In this document: positions 51,077-63,800 of the stretch, piece by piece
How positions within the stretch are numbered: the first letter of the stretch is position 1
How the letters are laid out: every line of letters begins with the position of its first letter
DNA from: Numida meleagris
Lineage: Eukaryota; Chordata; Aves; Galliformes; Numididae
Direction: 5' to 3'
NCBI RefSeq assembly: GCF_002078875.1
Contig: NC_034414.1
Location: 25,057,782 to 25,121,781, forward strand
Length of the DNA stretch: 64,000 bases
Notes under the pieces: model-generated
Databases searched by the model: none
Seen by the model: only the letters and a program-made list of their open reading frames with translations
What the model was told of the DNA's origin: nothing
Translations under genes and position numbers: made by a program

Positions 51077-51375
51077 GCAGATATTGTACCTGTATTAAAG
51101 AAGGATCAGGAGTGGCAGTAAAAATGATCCAACCAACAGTGGGGCCATTAGTCTGATTCAACAGTTTGCAAAAGGAAGTAATTAAGGTGAGACAATGAAA
51201 TGGAACGTACGGTTTCTAGAGGTAGATCATGCTGTGCTGTTCTGGTATCTTTGATGAAAGAAATTATCTAGATAAAAGAAGTGCTGTGGCTTTAATTTGC
51301 TTGGACCTGGGGAAAGCCTTTCATATATTATCACTGAAAATCTTGCAGCTGAGGGTGCTGCGCTTTTATGTCCGA
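51077..51375 (+). pseudogene. Frameshifted relic of a CR1/L2-like non-LTR reverse transcriptase
   Basis: Three short segments in three different frames, in the right order, match conserved CR1-clade RT motifs. Frame 2 near 51077-51106 gives ADIVPVLKKD, like the VTPIFKKG segment. Frame 0 near 51123-51158 gives NDPTNSGAISLI, like DPGNYRPVSL. Frame 1 near 51250-51345 gives FDERNYLDKRSAVALICLDL and GKAF..LSLKIL, like the DKG.AVD..YLDLSKAFD..SHKIL block. Two frameshifts and loss of the flanks mark it as old and inactive. Confidence 0.75.
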
Positions 51376-54300
51376 AGAATAAAGACATGTGACATCTTCA
51401 GAGCAACAACAAGCAATTGATGTTTGGTGTGACTGAAATGTAAAATGGAAAGGAGAGGCACAGAGCAGATGGGACATGGCACACTATTGAATTTGCAGTT
51501 ACAGCAGGTCAAGGCTGATTTTATCAAGGCCTAAGAAGTGACAGTGGTAATAGCTGACATGTGAAGGGCAAGTATCTAATTACAAGTAGGTTTTTTTGAG
51601 CAGTTAGATAACTTGTACTCTGAAGTGCTGTGGGGGCTTCCCTGCATGTACTATTTTTGTTTTCTTATATTCTTTAATGAATCTAATTGCTTTTTCTTGT
51701 CTTTCGAGTGTATGTTACTTCCATTCTTCTACCCTATCAGGAGAGGGGGAAAAAAAACCAAACAAATCTGAGCATCAGGAGGTTTTTTTGAATACTGTTG
51801 GAGTTTGATCATAGCACATAAGAAACTTTATTTGATATTTGTTATCTAAGTAATCAAATATAAATAGCTTTGAATTATGGGAAAGCTGAATGGTGAAACA
51901 ACCAATCAGGGATTAACAGATTACGCAGAAAACACAGTGAAGTTGATAATGCAGCTATCTGTTTCCAGAGATCTTTCCAGCCTTTCGGCAGCCCTATCAT
52001 TGAAACTGTGCCACAGCACTCAAACATATCAGTAGCACATACAGGAATTATTGTAATTTCATTATTTGACATGGAAAATCTTATCCCTGGATCAAGTGCT
52101 GGAGATCACCCTATGTTTGACTGTGACCAAGCTTCCTCCCTACCAAATGTTTGTTTGAGACACACCTGCACTTACAAATTTGTCTTCTGGAGACTTTAAA
52201 TGTATAGCACCCATTTTTATTAGTTTCCTTGGGACAAATAATAATAATAAAAATAAATTTGTGTGAAACTGATTTTCTGTACTGCAGCGTGAGTATGTAT
52301 GGTAATGTTTACGCACGTATGAAGGTAAAGGGCACCGTATACATATGCTCCTACTTTTAAAGTTGTTCAATGTTTCCCATTGTAACAGTTTTAGTTGTTT
52401 GGAATTTTTTTTCCCCAAATTTTGCTGTTCAGATTGAAAGTATGTAAGTTTGATTTTTACTTAATACTTTTTGCAATTAAAAGTAGAATTTGTGTAACAT
52501 TTCCAAAGCATATTAGGGTATATTAAGTTGCAAGTCATTGCTTTAAAAGATAATGGCTAGAAGAGAGTAGGGACTAATACCTGCTACGAGCTCTCTTATG
52601 ACAAGAGAACACAGGCAGCCCTTTAGGCACCTGGAAAATACTGCATTTCAAACACTAGCTTAAGGAAGCTGAGTGTTTTCTCTGTGTGTTAGTGATCTGT
52701 GCTCGTTCACTATGCCAGCTCCAGTCCTTCTGTTGGTACTTTATGGAAGATGTTGAAGACTGGGGGAGATCATAAGAATAACCAGTATACCTGAGCTCTG
52801 TTTTCAGTGAATGCATTGCAAGGTCATCCAAGCCTTTACTGACTTGTTTACCTTCCTGTCTTCATCTCACTTCACAGACCAAAGGTTAGTGATAGAAGCT
52901 TGTTTGATCTAGCTGGAGAAATGTTTATCATGATTCTAGGGCTGGTGACTGAGCTTGAGGAAATTTAGGCTGGGAAAAATTCAGGTATCTTCTTTATTAG
53001 AGAAGATGCAAGAGTGGTGGTGAGTTGGCACAGAAGAATTGAAGACAGATTCTATATTGTAAAAAAAAAAAAAAAAAAAAAGACGATATTTTAATCAAGG
53101 TTGGCTGCTTTTCTGGAAATAACCTGTTGATTATCAGTGAGAAGATAAATAAATTACGGGCAACAAACAAATGTAATGAGGAATGATTTCCAATGAACTT
53201 GTGCGGTGGCTCTTTCTCCTCTTTGTTTAAACAGACAGTAGTCAACAAGTGCTGTTCTCACAAGAAACATAATTCAAATATTATTGAGAGAGTCATTTGC
53301 GCTGTTTACTTAATTATTAACAAATTAACAATTGTTAACAAACACTGTTGTATTTGTTAATAGAAATTGTGTTAGTTAAGTGTTAAGGGATCAGAAGACA
53401 TCGGGGTTATGCTGTGGATGCGCTTCTGGGGGTGTTGTCCTTTTCTTTGGATAGATAAGTACAAGTGATACAGGTCTTCAGGCTGTCAGTCAGGGTCTCA
53501 CCACACAGTGTCTGGTTTTCAAACTAAGAACTAAGCTTTACTGCTGACAGCCTCAGTCCTGAAGTAAAAGATGGGTATGAAAGGAATGAAAAGACGAGTC
53601 CCAGCAAGGCCTCCAGAACTGCAAGGAGCTGCCGTGTCCCATGTCAGACCTAAGGCTTTCGTAAATTCAGTGAGAGACATTGCCTCAGTGTCAGCAAGTG
53701 TTCAGACAGATTACTGTGTCCCTTCTGTTCCTAACAACACAAGCAGTCAGTCCACAGAATGCTGTTGGTAGGACTGGCCCATTGTCTGTTTACGTCTTTG
53801 TTAGAGCTGAAGGGGTTGTGCCGTACATGTAGCATTCAAGGGTTACACCTTCTTTTTATATGAGCTACAGCATTGAGTAAAGGGAAAGCAAACTGGAGCC
53901 AGAGCTGTAGAAGCTGTATCCTAACAGGCAGCTTCAGAGGCAGGAAATGTAGAGGTACTTTTCTTCTTTTTTTCTGTTTTTGTAGAATATTAGTATGGCT
54001 TTATTCCCCCTCTGGGTGTTTTGCAAGAAAATCAGAGCGTTTGTATTCTGTATTTGTGTTTTAAAAGATGCTGAGTTCTGACTTTCGGTTTAGTGATGTC
54101 AAAAGCAGCTGACTTTTCAATAGGTCTCTTCAGATGCAAAAATGGTTTTGCAGTGGTTAATGATTTGTTGTTGTTTTTGAGTGTCTTAATTGCAATGAAA
54201 ATTGTAAATAAAATTTTAGCTAGATATGCATTTGCTAATTCCTGAGAAACATTGTGTGTAATTATCAGTGTAAAGGAAATGTAAGAATCAGATAAAATGC

Positions 54301-55502
54301 TAAATATTTTGTAGGCGATAGATTTCATGAAGTAGTAAGAGGAAGTGTTGATGTTGTTTATAGACTGTGTTAAACTTCAGTTGATATTACGTTTTAAATT
54401 TTCTATATTTTTTCTCTCTCTGCTTTGATTAAAATTACATTCTCGGCTATCAATAAGATTCCATAAACCCATTTTTGTTCATGAAAATGCACACAAATTT
54501 CTTCTTCCGCCATCATTTCACTGCTGGAAGTATTTCCAGAATACTCTGACTTTTTACGTTCTTATGTATCAAAACCTGAAGCTGTTCTGAAAATCCTACC
54601 ATAATAAAACTTCTGAACTTTTGAGCAATTTCTCCTGTATGATGAATTCTACCATAACGTTTTGGTAGTAAACTTCCTTCATATTTTCGGTTCTCGTAGT
54701 GTTTGAAAGGGAGTTGCCGAGGCTTATTGAGAATACAAGTTAAATACTAGCTTGTTTTTCTATTTCTCTTACAGTATGCTTTATTATTATTCTTATTCAA
54801 TTTTATCTTTTGAAACATACCAATGGTTCTAAAACACAGAAACTGGTACGAAGGATCACCTTGTTTTTTCTCAGGCTTCACATATGCTAGGAGTGCTTTA
54901 CTGGCTAGAAATTCTTGTCAACTGTATTGATAGATTCTCTGAGTAAAACACAGACGTAAAAGAGAAGCACGTCTTATACATCTAAGTATTCCTCTGTTCT
55001 GCAGATGTAGCAGTAGATACCTCTAACAGTAACATTTAGCTGTGACTGTGCAAAGTGCTTCTGCCATTTCCTTCGTTTTCCTCCCTCATTTGTACAGACA
55101 TTTGCCATCTGCTGCATATAGTCACGGTTGTACAACCTGTATTCTGGCAGTACAACATGATACCATGTCTGATTTCTTAAATAACTATATAAAGCCACCA
55201 TAAAAGCTCTGTTTTCCTTGTATTGCCATATTTTGGCTGAACGAGGATCTGTGGAAAAAAGACGTCAGTGAAGCGTTAATTTCAAAAGTGACATGGTTAA
55301 AAGTGTTCAATAATGACTATTCTTAGGTAGGAGAAAAAACGCATTTTGTTTATTTATTTCATTGACTAGTTGGCCTTTCCAGAGGGTATTAATGCAGGGC
55401 TTCATCTAGATATACATTTCCGGGATAACATTCGCTCTCTATAACTACTTGAAGGGAGGTTGTGGTGAGATGGGGGTCAGCCTCTTCTCCCACGTAACTA
55501 GC
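51376..55502. other. Intergenic, no gene recognised
   Basis: It holds a 21-base A run (53061-53081) with no recognisable cDNA copy before it. Frames such as 53571-53771 and 54032-54328 lack family features. Confidence 0.55.
53061..53081. repeat. Poly(A) run, 21 bases
   Basis: A perfect A21. No target-site duplication or gene-like sequence beside it is evident, so a processed pseudogene is not supported. Confidence 0.8.
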
Positions 55503-55750
55503 TGGGAATGGCCTCATGTTGCGCCAGAAGAGATTCAGGATGGACGTTAGGAAATACTTCTTCTCTGAGAGAGTGGTCAGGTGCTGGAACGGGCTGCCCA
55601 GGGAGGTGGTGGAGTCACCGTCCCTGGAGGTGCTCGAGAAACATGTAGATGTTGCACTAAGGGACATGGTTTAGTGGGAAATATTGGTGATAGGTGGATG
55701 GTTGGACTGGATGATCTTGGAGGTCTTTTCCAGCCTTGGTGGTTCTATGA
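55503..55750 (+). mobile_element. CR1 retrotransposon 3' end (plus orientation)
   Basis: AATGGCCTCATGTTGCGCCA, GATTCAGGATGGACGTTAGG, GCTGGAACGGGCTGCCCAGG, GAGGTGGTGGAGTCACCGTC, TGGTTGGACTGGATGATCTT and TTCCAGCCTTGGTGGTTCTA. It is 5'-truncated with the canonical tail, and it differs from the 15.5-kb copy, so it is probably another subfamily. Confidence 0.94.
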
Positions 55751-58700
55751 TCAGTGGTCCTAAACCTAGATAGACACTGCTATTGCTTATTTTCTTTTTG
55801 GAGGAATAGAAGTTGTGGAAAAGCTGCCGCTTTATTACTTAGTTTTAAATATTGTAGCTATTAATAAGAATGGTTTCAGTTAACGTCACTCAGTCTAACC
55901 AACTGAAGCAAAATGTGCCCCTGGAAAATGGTGCTATAAAGGTCACTGCATGTGAAAGAAAGCTAACCAACAGCCTGCTGCATGATGTCATGATATGGAA
56001 CACTGATAAAACCAGGACAACTTCCTTATAAGAGTACAAATATTATAAAACAGTGTCAGTTAATTCAGTGTCTCAAGATCTCTATCCTGTATGAAAATAT
56101 CTGGCCTCATTTATTCCTTAGGAACCGGAACTTTGTCCTAATGATAACTGCTTTTTCCTGTGCTAGAACTTGGATTTGGGGACTTTTAAGCTTATTTATG
56201 TTAAACTTATATTTTTTTACATCTTCACTAGAAGAGGGACTCAGGAGTGCAGCTATAATGGTATTTACTTGGGGAGATCAGGCACTGATAGCCATCGTTG
56301 AGTCCAGATGGATGTGGTTAGTTGAAAAGTCTATGCTCAGGTGAAATACATTGCCCTGACCAAAACTTTGATTCAGAAAAGTTTAAAAAATTTTCCTGGA
56401 AAAAAATTGTAAGGTGAAGAATTTTGTGTAAAAATTATTTCTGTTCTGTGACTCTGGCAGTGTTATAAGTTAGGTAAGTTTGAGCCTCATGCTGCGTTAC
56501 GTTACACTGATTTTAAAAAATGTGGCTCACAGAACCAAAGCATCTTGTGTTTTCAGTATTCGGTAGAAATTTGCAAGGTCAGAAAGTGGTGTTGAATGGA
56601 TTTTATTCTTTGAAATATGTTATAAAATGTGAAAAAAGTAAATTTTTTGCAAGGATAAAACTGCATCAGGAGGCCATGTTTTTCTGTATAAAATCACCTG
56701 AAATTGTCTACGTAAGTGAATTGCAAAAGTGATACAGGTAGTGAGTAACACTGATATTCTGCTGGCAATGGTGGCACACATCCTAGGAACTCCTGTAGTT
56801 AATCAGTACAACAAACACTCCTCAGATTTTCTTTCTGATGGACATCGATACGATGTTCTTTGGTCAAGCACATCTATACATTGACCGAGTTAGAAGATGG
56901 GCAGGAGTTCAATCTTTTCTGCCCAGTCAGGATACTTCATTAAAATATCATGAACTTGGATTTTGATTTATACAAAGAAGAAGCACATGAAACACTTTAG
57001 GCATGATGAAGCAGCAATTTGATTCTGTAGCCCTCTAACAAAGTACATCTCCACATTTTCTCCCCACGTCTCACTTCACTTAGTTTAGCACCCTTCCATG
57101 TCTCATCATAATAAGTGTCCCCAGAGGCAAAGGAGCTCTGTGTCTTATTAACGGTTTGCAGCAGAGCTCACCGGAAAGGCAGGCTTGAGCAGCTACTAGT
57201 ACTTGTATAACAGACTCCATTAGGAGGCCCCAGGAAAAGAGAGAGGCAAATTTCTGACATTTGGAAAAGCTGTGCAGTCCCTGAATTGCAGATGCACTAG
57301 TTTCTGGAAGACAGCAGTCGTTTTGCCACAACTCTCCATGTTTCTTGTGAGAACTAAAAGGATATGTAGTAGGAAAAATAATTAGGTGGCATTGTGCTAC
57401 CTGGGCAGTACTGTTACTGGTTCTCTTAGTCGCTATGTCAAAACAATTTGGCTTGGTATAACCTAACATGAAAACTTTGGCAAATTTATCTTTTCTAGGG
57501 AGGTAAGATGGGACTTCCAAAGTATACAGCTACTGTGAACCACAGACTTGCAAAAAATATGTATTGGAAAAGACCTCAAGAGGGCTCTTGCATTTTGAAG
57601 CTCTAGGAGAGGATCAATTGTACCTAGGAAATTAAATTTTTCATTATCTTCATTTATTATAGACTTTCTTGATACATAATGTAAACTTCCATGCCACTGT
57701 TTTTTAAGTCCTTCACTGAATATCCAGTACAGACAAAAACAGTTTAATCCCTGCCTCTTTGCAGATAGCTGATATAGATGAATGTTATCAGGTGTTCACT
57801 TGGCTTTCTATTCTTCAGACTTAGGAACCTCAATTCCTGAAATTCCCAATTCTATCTTTTTTTTTTTTTTTGAGGGGGAGTTCTTTCTTTTTTTTTTCTA
57901 GACCTCTGTCCATTTTCTGCATTCTTCCCTGGACTCTCTCCTGTTGGTGTGCCTTCTTCTAGAACAGTTTTCCTTGCAACAGGACACAATGCTGCTGTTT
58001 GCTCTGCTAATCATAAGTAGAATGGGAGGATTCTCTAATGTATCCTACAAACAAAAAAGTTTATCTTCCTAATATACAATTTGCTTTCTTTTAGTAGTAT
58101 CACTTTACTTAAAAATGTGTAGCTTTAGACCGGCTACGAACTCTCATAGCCCTTTTTGACAGAATGGCTGCTTAAGTGGCATTGGTAATTGCCAATCCTG
58201 CATCTTTACAAAGTATTAGTCCAACTCAGGACCTCCTACTTGTAAAGACAAGTGCATTGCACTATTTTTTTTTTCCTCTTACAATCTTTCTCTTGTTTGC
58301 CAAGAGCATTCTGAATTTAACACATCGTGCCATGGGTTTGTTATTCATTTAGGCTTAGTGTTTTCTACAAGGTTGAAGGATCATTCCTTTATCCGTCATT
58401 AATGAAAACATACCTGGCATCTCATTGATTATTTTCTTTTTCAGTTTGACAATAAATGATGAAAAATGAATCATAAAAGCTGCTTTTCCTAGGTAGTTTT
58501 GCATTCTATCTAAAGTTCCTTCACTTTGATTTGTAATTTACTTACAAAAATGTTAGCAATCAATATCAATAGCATTAAAATTGAAACACATTGTATGATC
58601 TGCTTCTCCTGTATTTGAGACCTCTTGTCCTTTTATAGAAAGTGTACTGCTTTATATTTTTGGCATGTTGGCTACTAGCTTTTAAAATTATCTCTAAACC

Positions 58701-60949
58701 TTTTATGAATAATTTCTTTTGTTATTAATTCCCGTACTTTTCCAGAATTGATCTCTTTCTCATTTCTTGGCTTTTAAAAAATGAGCATTGTGTTCAGCTC
58801 CTCACAATTTTCTCATGTGACTTTTGTGAATTTTCAGAGAGGAAGCTAACAGCTCTAAACTTGCTTCACTGTGTTCTCAAGGTGTCCTCCTGTGCAGTTC
58901 CTCAGGCCTGGCCTTCACTATAGAGGGAATTAATTTCACCAAAATTTAGCTACCTATATAATAGCCATCTGTATCTGTGCTGGGGTTGAGGTTCCTGTCG
59001 TAGTTGAGGGAGACTTGATCAGTACAGTCAATGATCAATAAAGAGCTCTTGTGGAGATATGCTGTAGAGACCTACCTGAGATTGAGGTGAGTTGCAGTCT
59101 TTCTAAATTATTCTCAGACCTGTTGTTTTCCTGTTTTAGGAAGATTTATTCATACTGAGTTTAGTCATAAGATTACAGATCACCCCTTATGAAAAGTGAT
59201 GCTCAATGTACTTTAGCCTCCTGTATGCGATCTATCACTGTTTTTTTTTCTTTTCCTTTTCATTACAGATTTGTCTTCTTGCTGTCTCGTACATCTGTTG
59301 CTTTTGACAGTTAAATTTGTGCTTTATCCTTTCTAACTTTTTTCATTATCTCTTGTCCTTAGCAGTTTGATGTGGTTTCCACTTTCTGTACATTCCCTTC
59401 TTGTGTTTCAGGTCATTAAAGACCATGTTGCTTAGCCAAGTCGGTCTCTGACCATACTTCCTATCCTCCTACTGTGTGGAATTGTTTGTGCTTGTACCCT
59501 AAACATCATTTCTTTAAGCACCTGCCAACTCTACTGAATTCCTTCTGCCTTAGCTATGTTTCCCTTGAGAAATTACCTGCCGTATCCCAGGGTATATTAT
59601 AGTCTACTCGGATAGAGTCATTGGGTTTGAATTGCTGTTCCTCTTGTTCCTCATCTAAAAATAATGTGCATTATCACACCACAGTTGTTCTCAACCAGAT
59701 TACCTTTACCCTCATGTTCCCAACTATCCTCCCTCTTGGTTGCTTAGCAGGCAGACTCTTGGCAGGCTGCTTTTGAAGCACTTGGCAGGCTCTGAAAGCT
59801 GCTGTAGACCAGACACAGGGGATGGTTAAATGCTGTTCATTACACCCAGAGACAAACAGAGCACACAGCTTTGTAATATACAAATTGAGATGATCACCTA
59901 AACATTCAAAAGGAAACAATCCCATCATTTAGCTGAGTATTCAATCAAAAAGAGGATAAATACATATGCAGAGTGTTTCAGATGCTTCCCCTGGGAAGGC
60001 ATCTGTGGGGATACAGAAGCACCTTGCCTGGCCTGGAGTCCAGGTAAGAAGAATATAAAACCTTTCTTGCTTTTCTTTGCAGACTCGGGCGTAAAATGAA
60101 ATAACGTGTCTCTTTGACCTGCTTTTTCCTTCTCTGAGTCTTGTTCTACTTTTTCATTCCTCTGAGTGGTGGTAATCTCCACTGAGATTGTCTGATTGGT
60201 TAGTAAAATTGGATTGTTGGTCACTTTTCATGTTACCTTGATTTTCATGGTGTAGCCAAATCTGTGCCAAGGAAGACTTCTTTGAGTTGTTTTTTATCTT
60301 TTTTTTTTAATTTGTATTTAGAAATTACCATAGAATCTCAGTAAATAAACTGGGACATTATTTAGCTTTTGAAATCATACCGTGATGAAGTACATCTACA
60401 CAGGGGTTTTAAAAGTCTATTTTTCATTCTGTTACCTCTCCCAAGAACAGGGAAGTTGAAAGCGCAGCTAAAATTCGATGCTACGGGGATTCTGGTGTCT
60501 GAGAGAAGGGCTTTCATTCATTTTCTGGCTTTGCTAAGGGTAATATGCATCTTGACTCTTCTCATTTCAATACAGTTTACAGTTGCATAGGATTTTGTCA
60601 AATTTCAAGTGTTCAAGCGGAAATTTTCCATGCTGGATATCTGCCTAAGGATATTATTTTTTATAAAAGCCTTTCAGCAAAAATAGCTTATAGCCTTTTT
60701 ATACAGGCTGTTTTGAAAACTGATCTTTTTTTGTCACATCGAGTGGTTCTGGTAACCTTTCCTCTGAGAATTTCAGGTACTTTGCAGATGTTGGAAAAAG
60801 CATTTAAAAATGAGGTTAAGGAGATTCCTCTTGTATATTCTCAGTGAAATCTCTGCTGGGTTGAAGTGGCATAGGGAAATAAACTGAGAAGTAAGCCACC
60901 CAATTTAAATAGCAAGGTAAGCATGAGCAAGATGTTTTTGGAAAGTGCT
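55751..60949. other. Intergenic, no gene recognised
   Basis: AT-rich sequence. The longest frame (57080-57520, minus, 146 codons) has no recognisable domain and lies in otherwise ordinary DNA. There are T runs near 57859, 57888 and 58265. Confidence 0.55.
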
Positions 60950-61750
60950 GAGGATAACGGGCAAAATAGATTCAAAGAATGAAATCAGTGCAAAGAAACT
61001 GCCTTGAAAGGCAGTGAGAAAATTGGTGTGGGAGGGAATGGAAAGGAAAATGTGTCATTTTAGTTTGGGAAATACTAAATTTGCTAGAAAAGCTAAAGAA
61101 CAGCATGGGATGTGCTGAGTGCAGAGCTCAGAAGTGAGAAGTGGTGAGGCTGTGTAGGAGGCTTGGAAGAGGAAGGAGAGACAGATCTGAAGAGATGGGC
61201 TCAGAAGTGTTGGGGGGGGGGGGGCTGTAAGATCGACTGGGGAGGTTAAGGGAGGAGTTTGGCAGTTAGAGCAAGCAAAGACCTTGCTCATGCATGGGGA
61301 AAGCTGAACATCGACATCAGGGTGAGAGCCGATGGGCATCTGGAAAGCTGGAAACCAGGATTTGCAAATTGACAGGGAACGATATGAGGAAGCCTTTTGG
61401 AGGTGAGGTGAGGATTTGCTGAGACAGGGTTAAAAGCTTGAGGACTGGAAACAGGGACTGGGGAATAAGGGGGGCCCACCAGGGCTGGTGGCTGAGGAAG
61501 AATCACTGGTGCCTGCACAAATACTTGTCCAGGAGGGGAAGGCAGTGCTGGATTACTGCTGGGGAGTGGAGTGCAAGCAGGTGGGGTTTTGGGTTCCAGA
61601 AGTGGAAGACTCTGGGCAGGTCATGCTGATGGAGACGATGGGAGAAGCAGGGGGAAGCTGTGCTAGGGACCACTCTCCACCAGTGACAGGAATGACATCC
61701 AACATGCCTGAATCTCACCATTTTGTTGCTGTCAGCAGACAATTCTGATG
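60950..61750. other. Purine-rich, strand-asymmetric zone
   Basis: The plus strand is strongly G+A rich over about 800 bp (long runs of GGAAG, GGAGG and GAGAA words) and includes 13 consecutive Gs (61212-61224). Overlapping open frames on both strands (61055-61748) are explained by this bias. No known element is recognised. Confidence 0.5.
61212..61224 (+). repeat. G13 homopolymer
   Basis: Thirteen consecutive Gs within the purine-rich zone; possibly quadruplex-prone. Confidence 0.85.
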
Positions 61751-63539
61751 ATCTTGGTTCTCATCCTTGCCAACCCCAGGTTTGTTCAGAAGATAACGTG
61801 CTGCACTGTTGGTTATTCTGTCAGAATGAATACCAGAAGACTGATCAAGGGAGATAAATTATTCACCACTGACAGTGATTTTTGTGCATAGTGTTATGAT
61901 GCTGCATTAAGACTTTTTTTCAATAGCTTTTCAGAGCGCTTTTTTTTTTAAAGAAACATGGTATTATGCTCAATTTGGCATTTAGTTCACAGGTGATGGA
62001 TGTGCTCTTGGGATACTCTAGGGCTGTGCAGTAGGTTTCCTGCTATCTACAGCAAAAGAGGAAAAGGGGGAAGTTTTGCTGTGAATCAGGAAACAATTTT
62101 TACGATAATAGTTTGAATTATTTGCTAGAATATTCTCATGTAGTTTGGGGCACCCACCTTTTCAGAGAATTTGAGTGATGGTCTGTTCTCCATTTTCTGG
62201 GTACCCAAGCAGGCTCTGGAACCATATTTGCAGCTGTTCCGAGCATACCTGTAACTGGAACAGCGAGACTATTTTGAACTTAGAGTGTACTGTTATGTTA
62301 AATACTCTGAAATGTCAGGTCTTTAGTTTCAAGATTGTGATGCCTAAAACTAGAAGATGTTTTCATCTTATGCTGTCTGTGATTTCCTTTAATCCTATGA
62401 TTTCCTAACTTCTTGATACTTCATGTGCCATAGTGCGTGATGTAAAAACACATTTCATGAAAACCAATTAAAACGACCTTTCTACTGAATGGCTTATCCT
62501 GAAATACAGAAGAGACCAGAAAGGAAAGGAAAAATAGGCCTGGATTTGTGTAGAAAGAGAGACAAATGAATACACACAGTTTTGTCAATTTGAGTCAGGC
62601 TATTTCATGAGAAGAGATTATTTCTTGAAAAGAGTAGGCACACCAATCATAGAATGCCAGTGTATGGACTTGTACGTGATTCCTGTAGAGGAGTCTTGGA
62701 GGGAGAACAAAAAATAGAGTTGGAGGGCATGAGAGTAGAGGTATGGTTTTGAATAAAATGGTATTGCACCTTGAAAGTGAGGATTCTAGAACGGTAGGAG
62801 CAGTTGGAGGAGATAGGAACAAAAAAGGAAAGCAATTTTAGCAGGGACCCTTTATATACACTGAAGTGTAAAAAGAGGAAAAGATATCATGATCGTCATC
62901 AGTTATGGCATACCAGTGGAGGGAATACAAGAGGGATATAGCTAGATGAACAACAGCCAGAAGTCTGACTGGGGGCTGTGTGTTAAGTGGCAGGAGCTGT
63001 TGAATAAAGTGCTGGCTATGCTATTCCATGTGAAATGGAGGGAATGAGTGAGTCAAGTTTACCTAGGGGGTTGAAAAGCTGGGAGAGGTTGGTAGACCTG
63101 AATGGCAAGGCAAGCATTGCTATTACCAACAGTGAATGAGAAGAAAAATATGAGAGGGGGCTGTGAGACACACAAGAAGCCAAAGACCTAGTAACTGGTA
63201 TAATAAGAAACACAGAGGGAATTTATGAGGCCCGATGTCCCATTGAACAAGCATGCACCATCTTCTAAGCTTCTATACTCTTTTTTCCTTTTCTTCCTCC
63301 CTTGCAAGTCCCTTAGGCTCATTTAGATTTCAAAGTGGAAAAAGTAGTTGCTCTCCCATGACTTGTACTGCAGTGGTTTAAGTGGCAATTGATACGTACT
63401 GGGATTTTGAATTAATGGTTTACATAAGAAGGTCCAACAGCCATTATCAGGTAGCCACGCAGAAGGCGTAAATCTTGCTCTCACGTGGTCTACCAGGTCC
63501 TGAGAGTACAAACAGGGCCCTGACTAACCTTGCATACTC
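61751..63539. other. Intergenic, no gene recognised
   Basis: AT-rich to about 62.4 kb, then again purine-rich on the plus strand to about 63.2 kb. ATCATAGAATG at 62647 resembles a CR1 end, but the similarity is too short to call. Confidence 0.5.
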
Positions 63540-63800
63540 ACAGGGTGCCCTCCACCCTGCCCAGGGCCACATCAGCAACCCCTGGGCCATCAGCCCCTGC
63601 CCCAGCAAGGCTGCAGAAGGGCTGGACTCCAGCTCCCCAGAGCCCTGCTTGGCCATAGGCCCTGTTCAGCCACCCCCACCCTTGGGACCTTGTCACCATG
63701 GCCCTCTCTGATGATCCTACTTGCTGAACCTGGCCACCAACTCCAGGTCTTTGGTGTTCAGAGGCAGTGGGGGTGGGTCCTGGCTGGTGAGGCCCTGCCA
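63540..63800. other. Second GC-rich, CpG-free patch
   Basis: About 260 bp of CCAGGGCC, CAGCCCCTG and CCACCCCCACC words without a CpG that I can find. The frames on both strands (63475-63711 and 63538-63972) are composition-driven. Confidence 0.5.

Noticed and set aside
53000..53081. Processed pseudogene ending in A21
   Set aside because: No cDNA-like sequence or target-site duplication could be seen next to the A run.
57080..57520. 146-codon minus-strand open frame
   Set aside because: No recognisable domain, no splice partners, composition like the surroundings; expected by chance in 30 kb of intergenic DNA.
58190..58275. tRNA-like or SINE-like sequence
   Set aside because: No complete A and B boxes and no cloverleaf can be drawn.
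62645..62665. CR1 3' end resembling ATCATAGAATG
   Set aside because: Only about a dozen bases match; too short to separate from chance.
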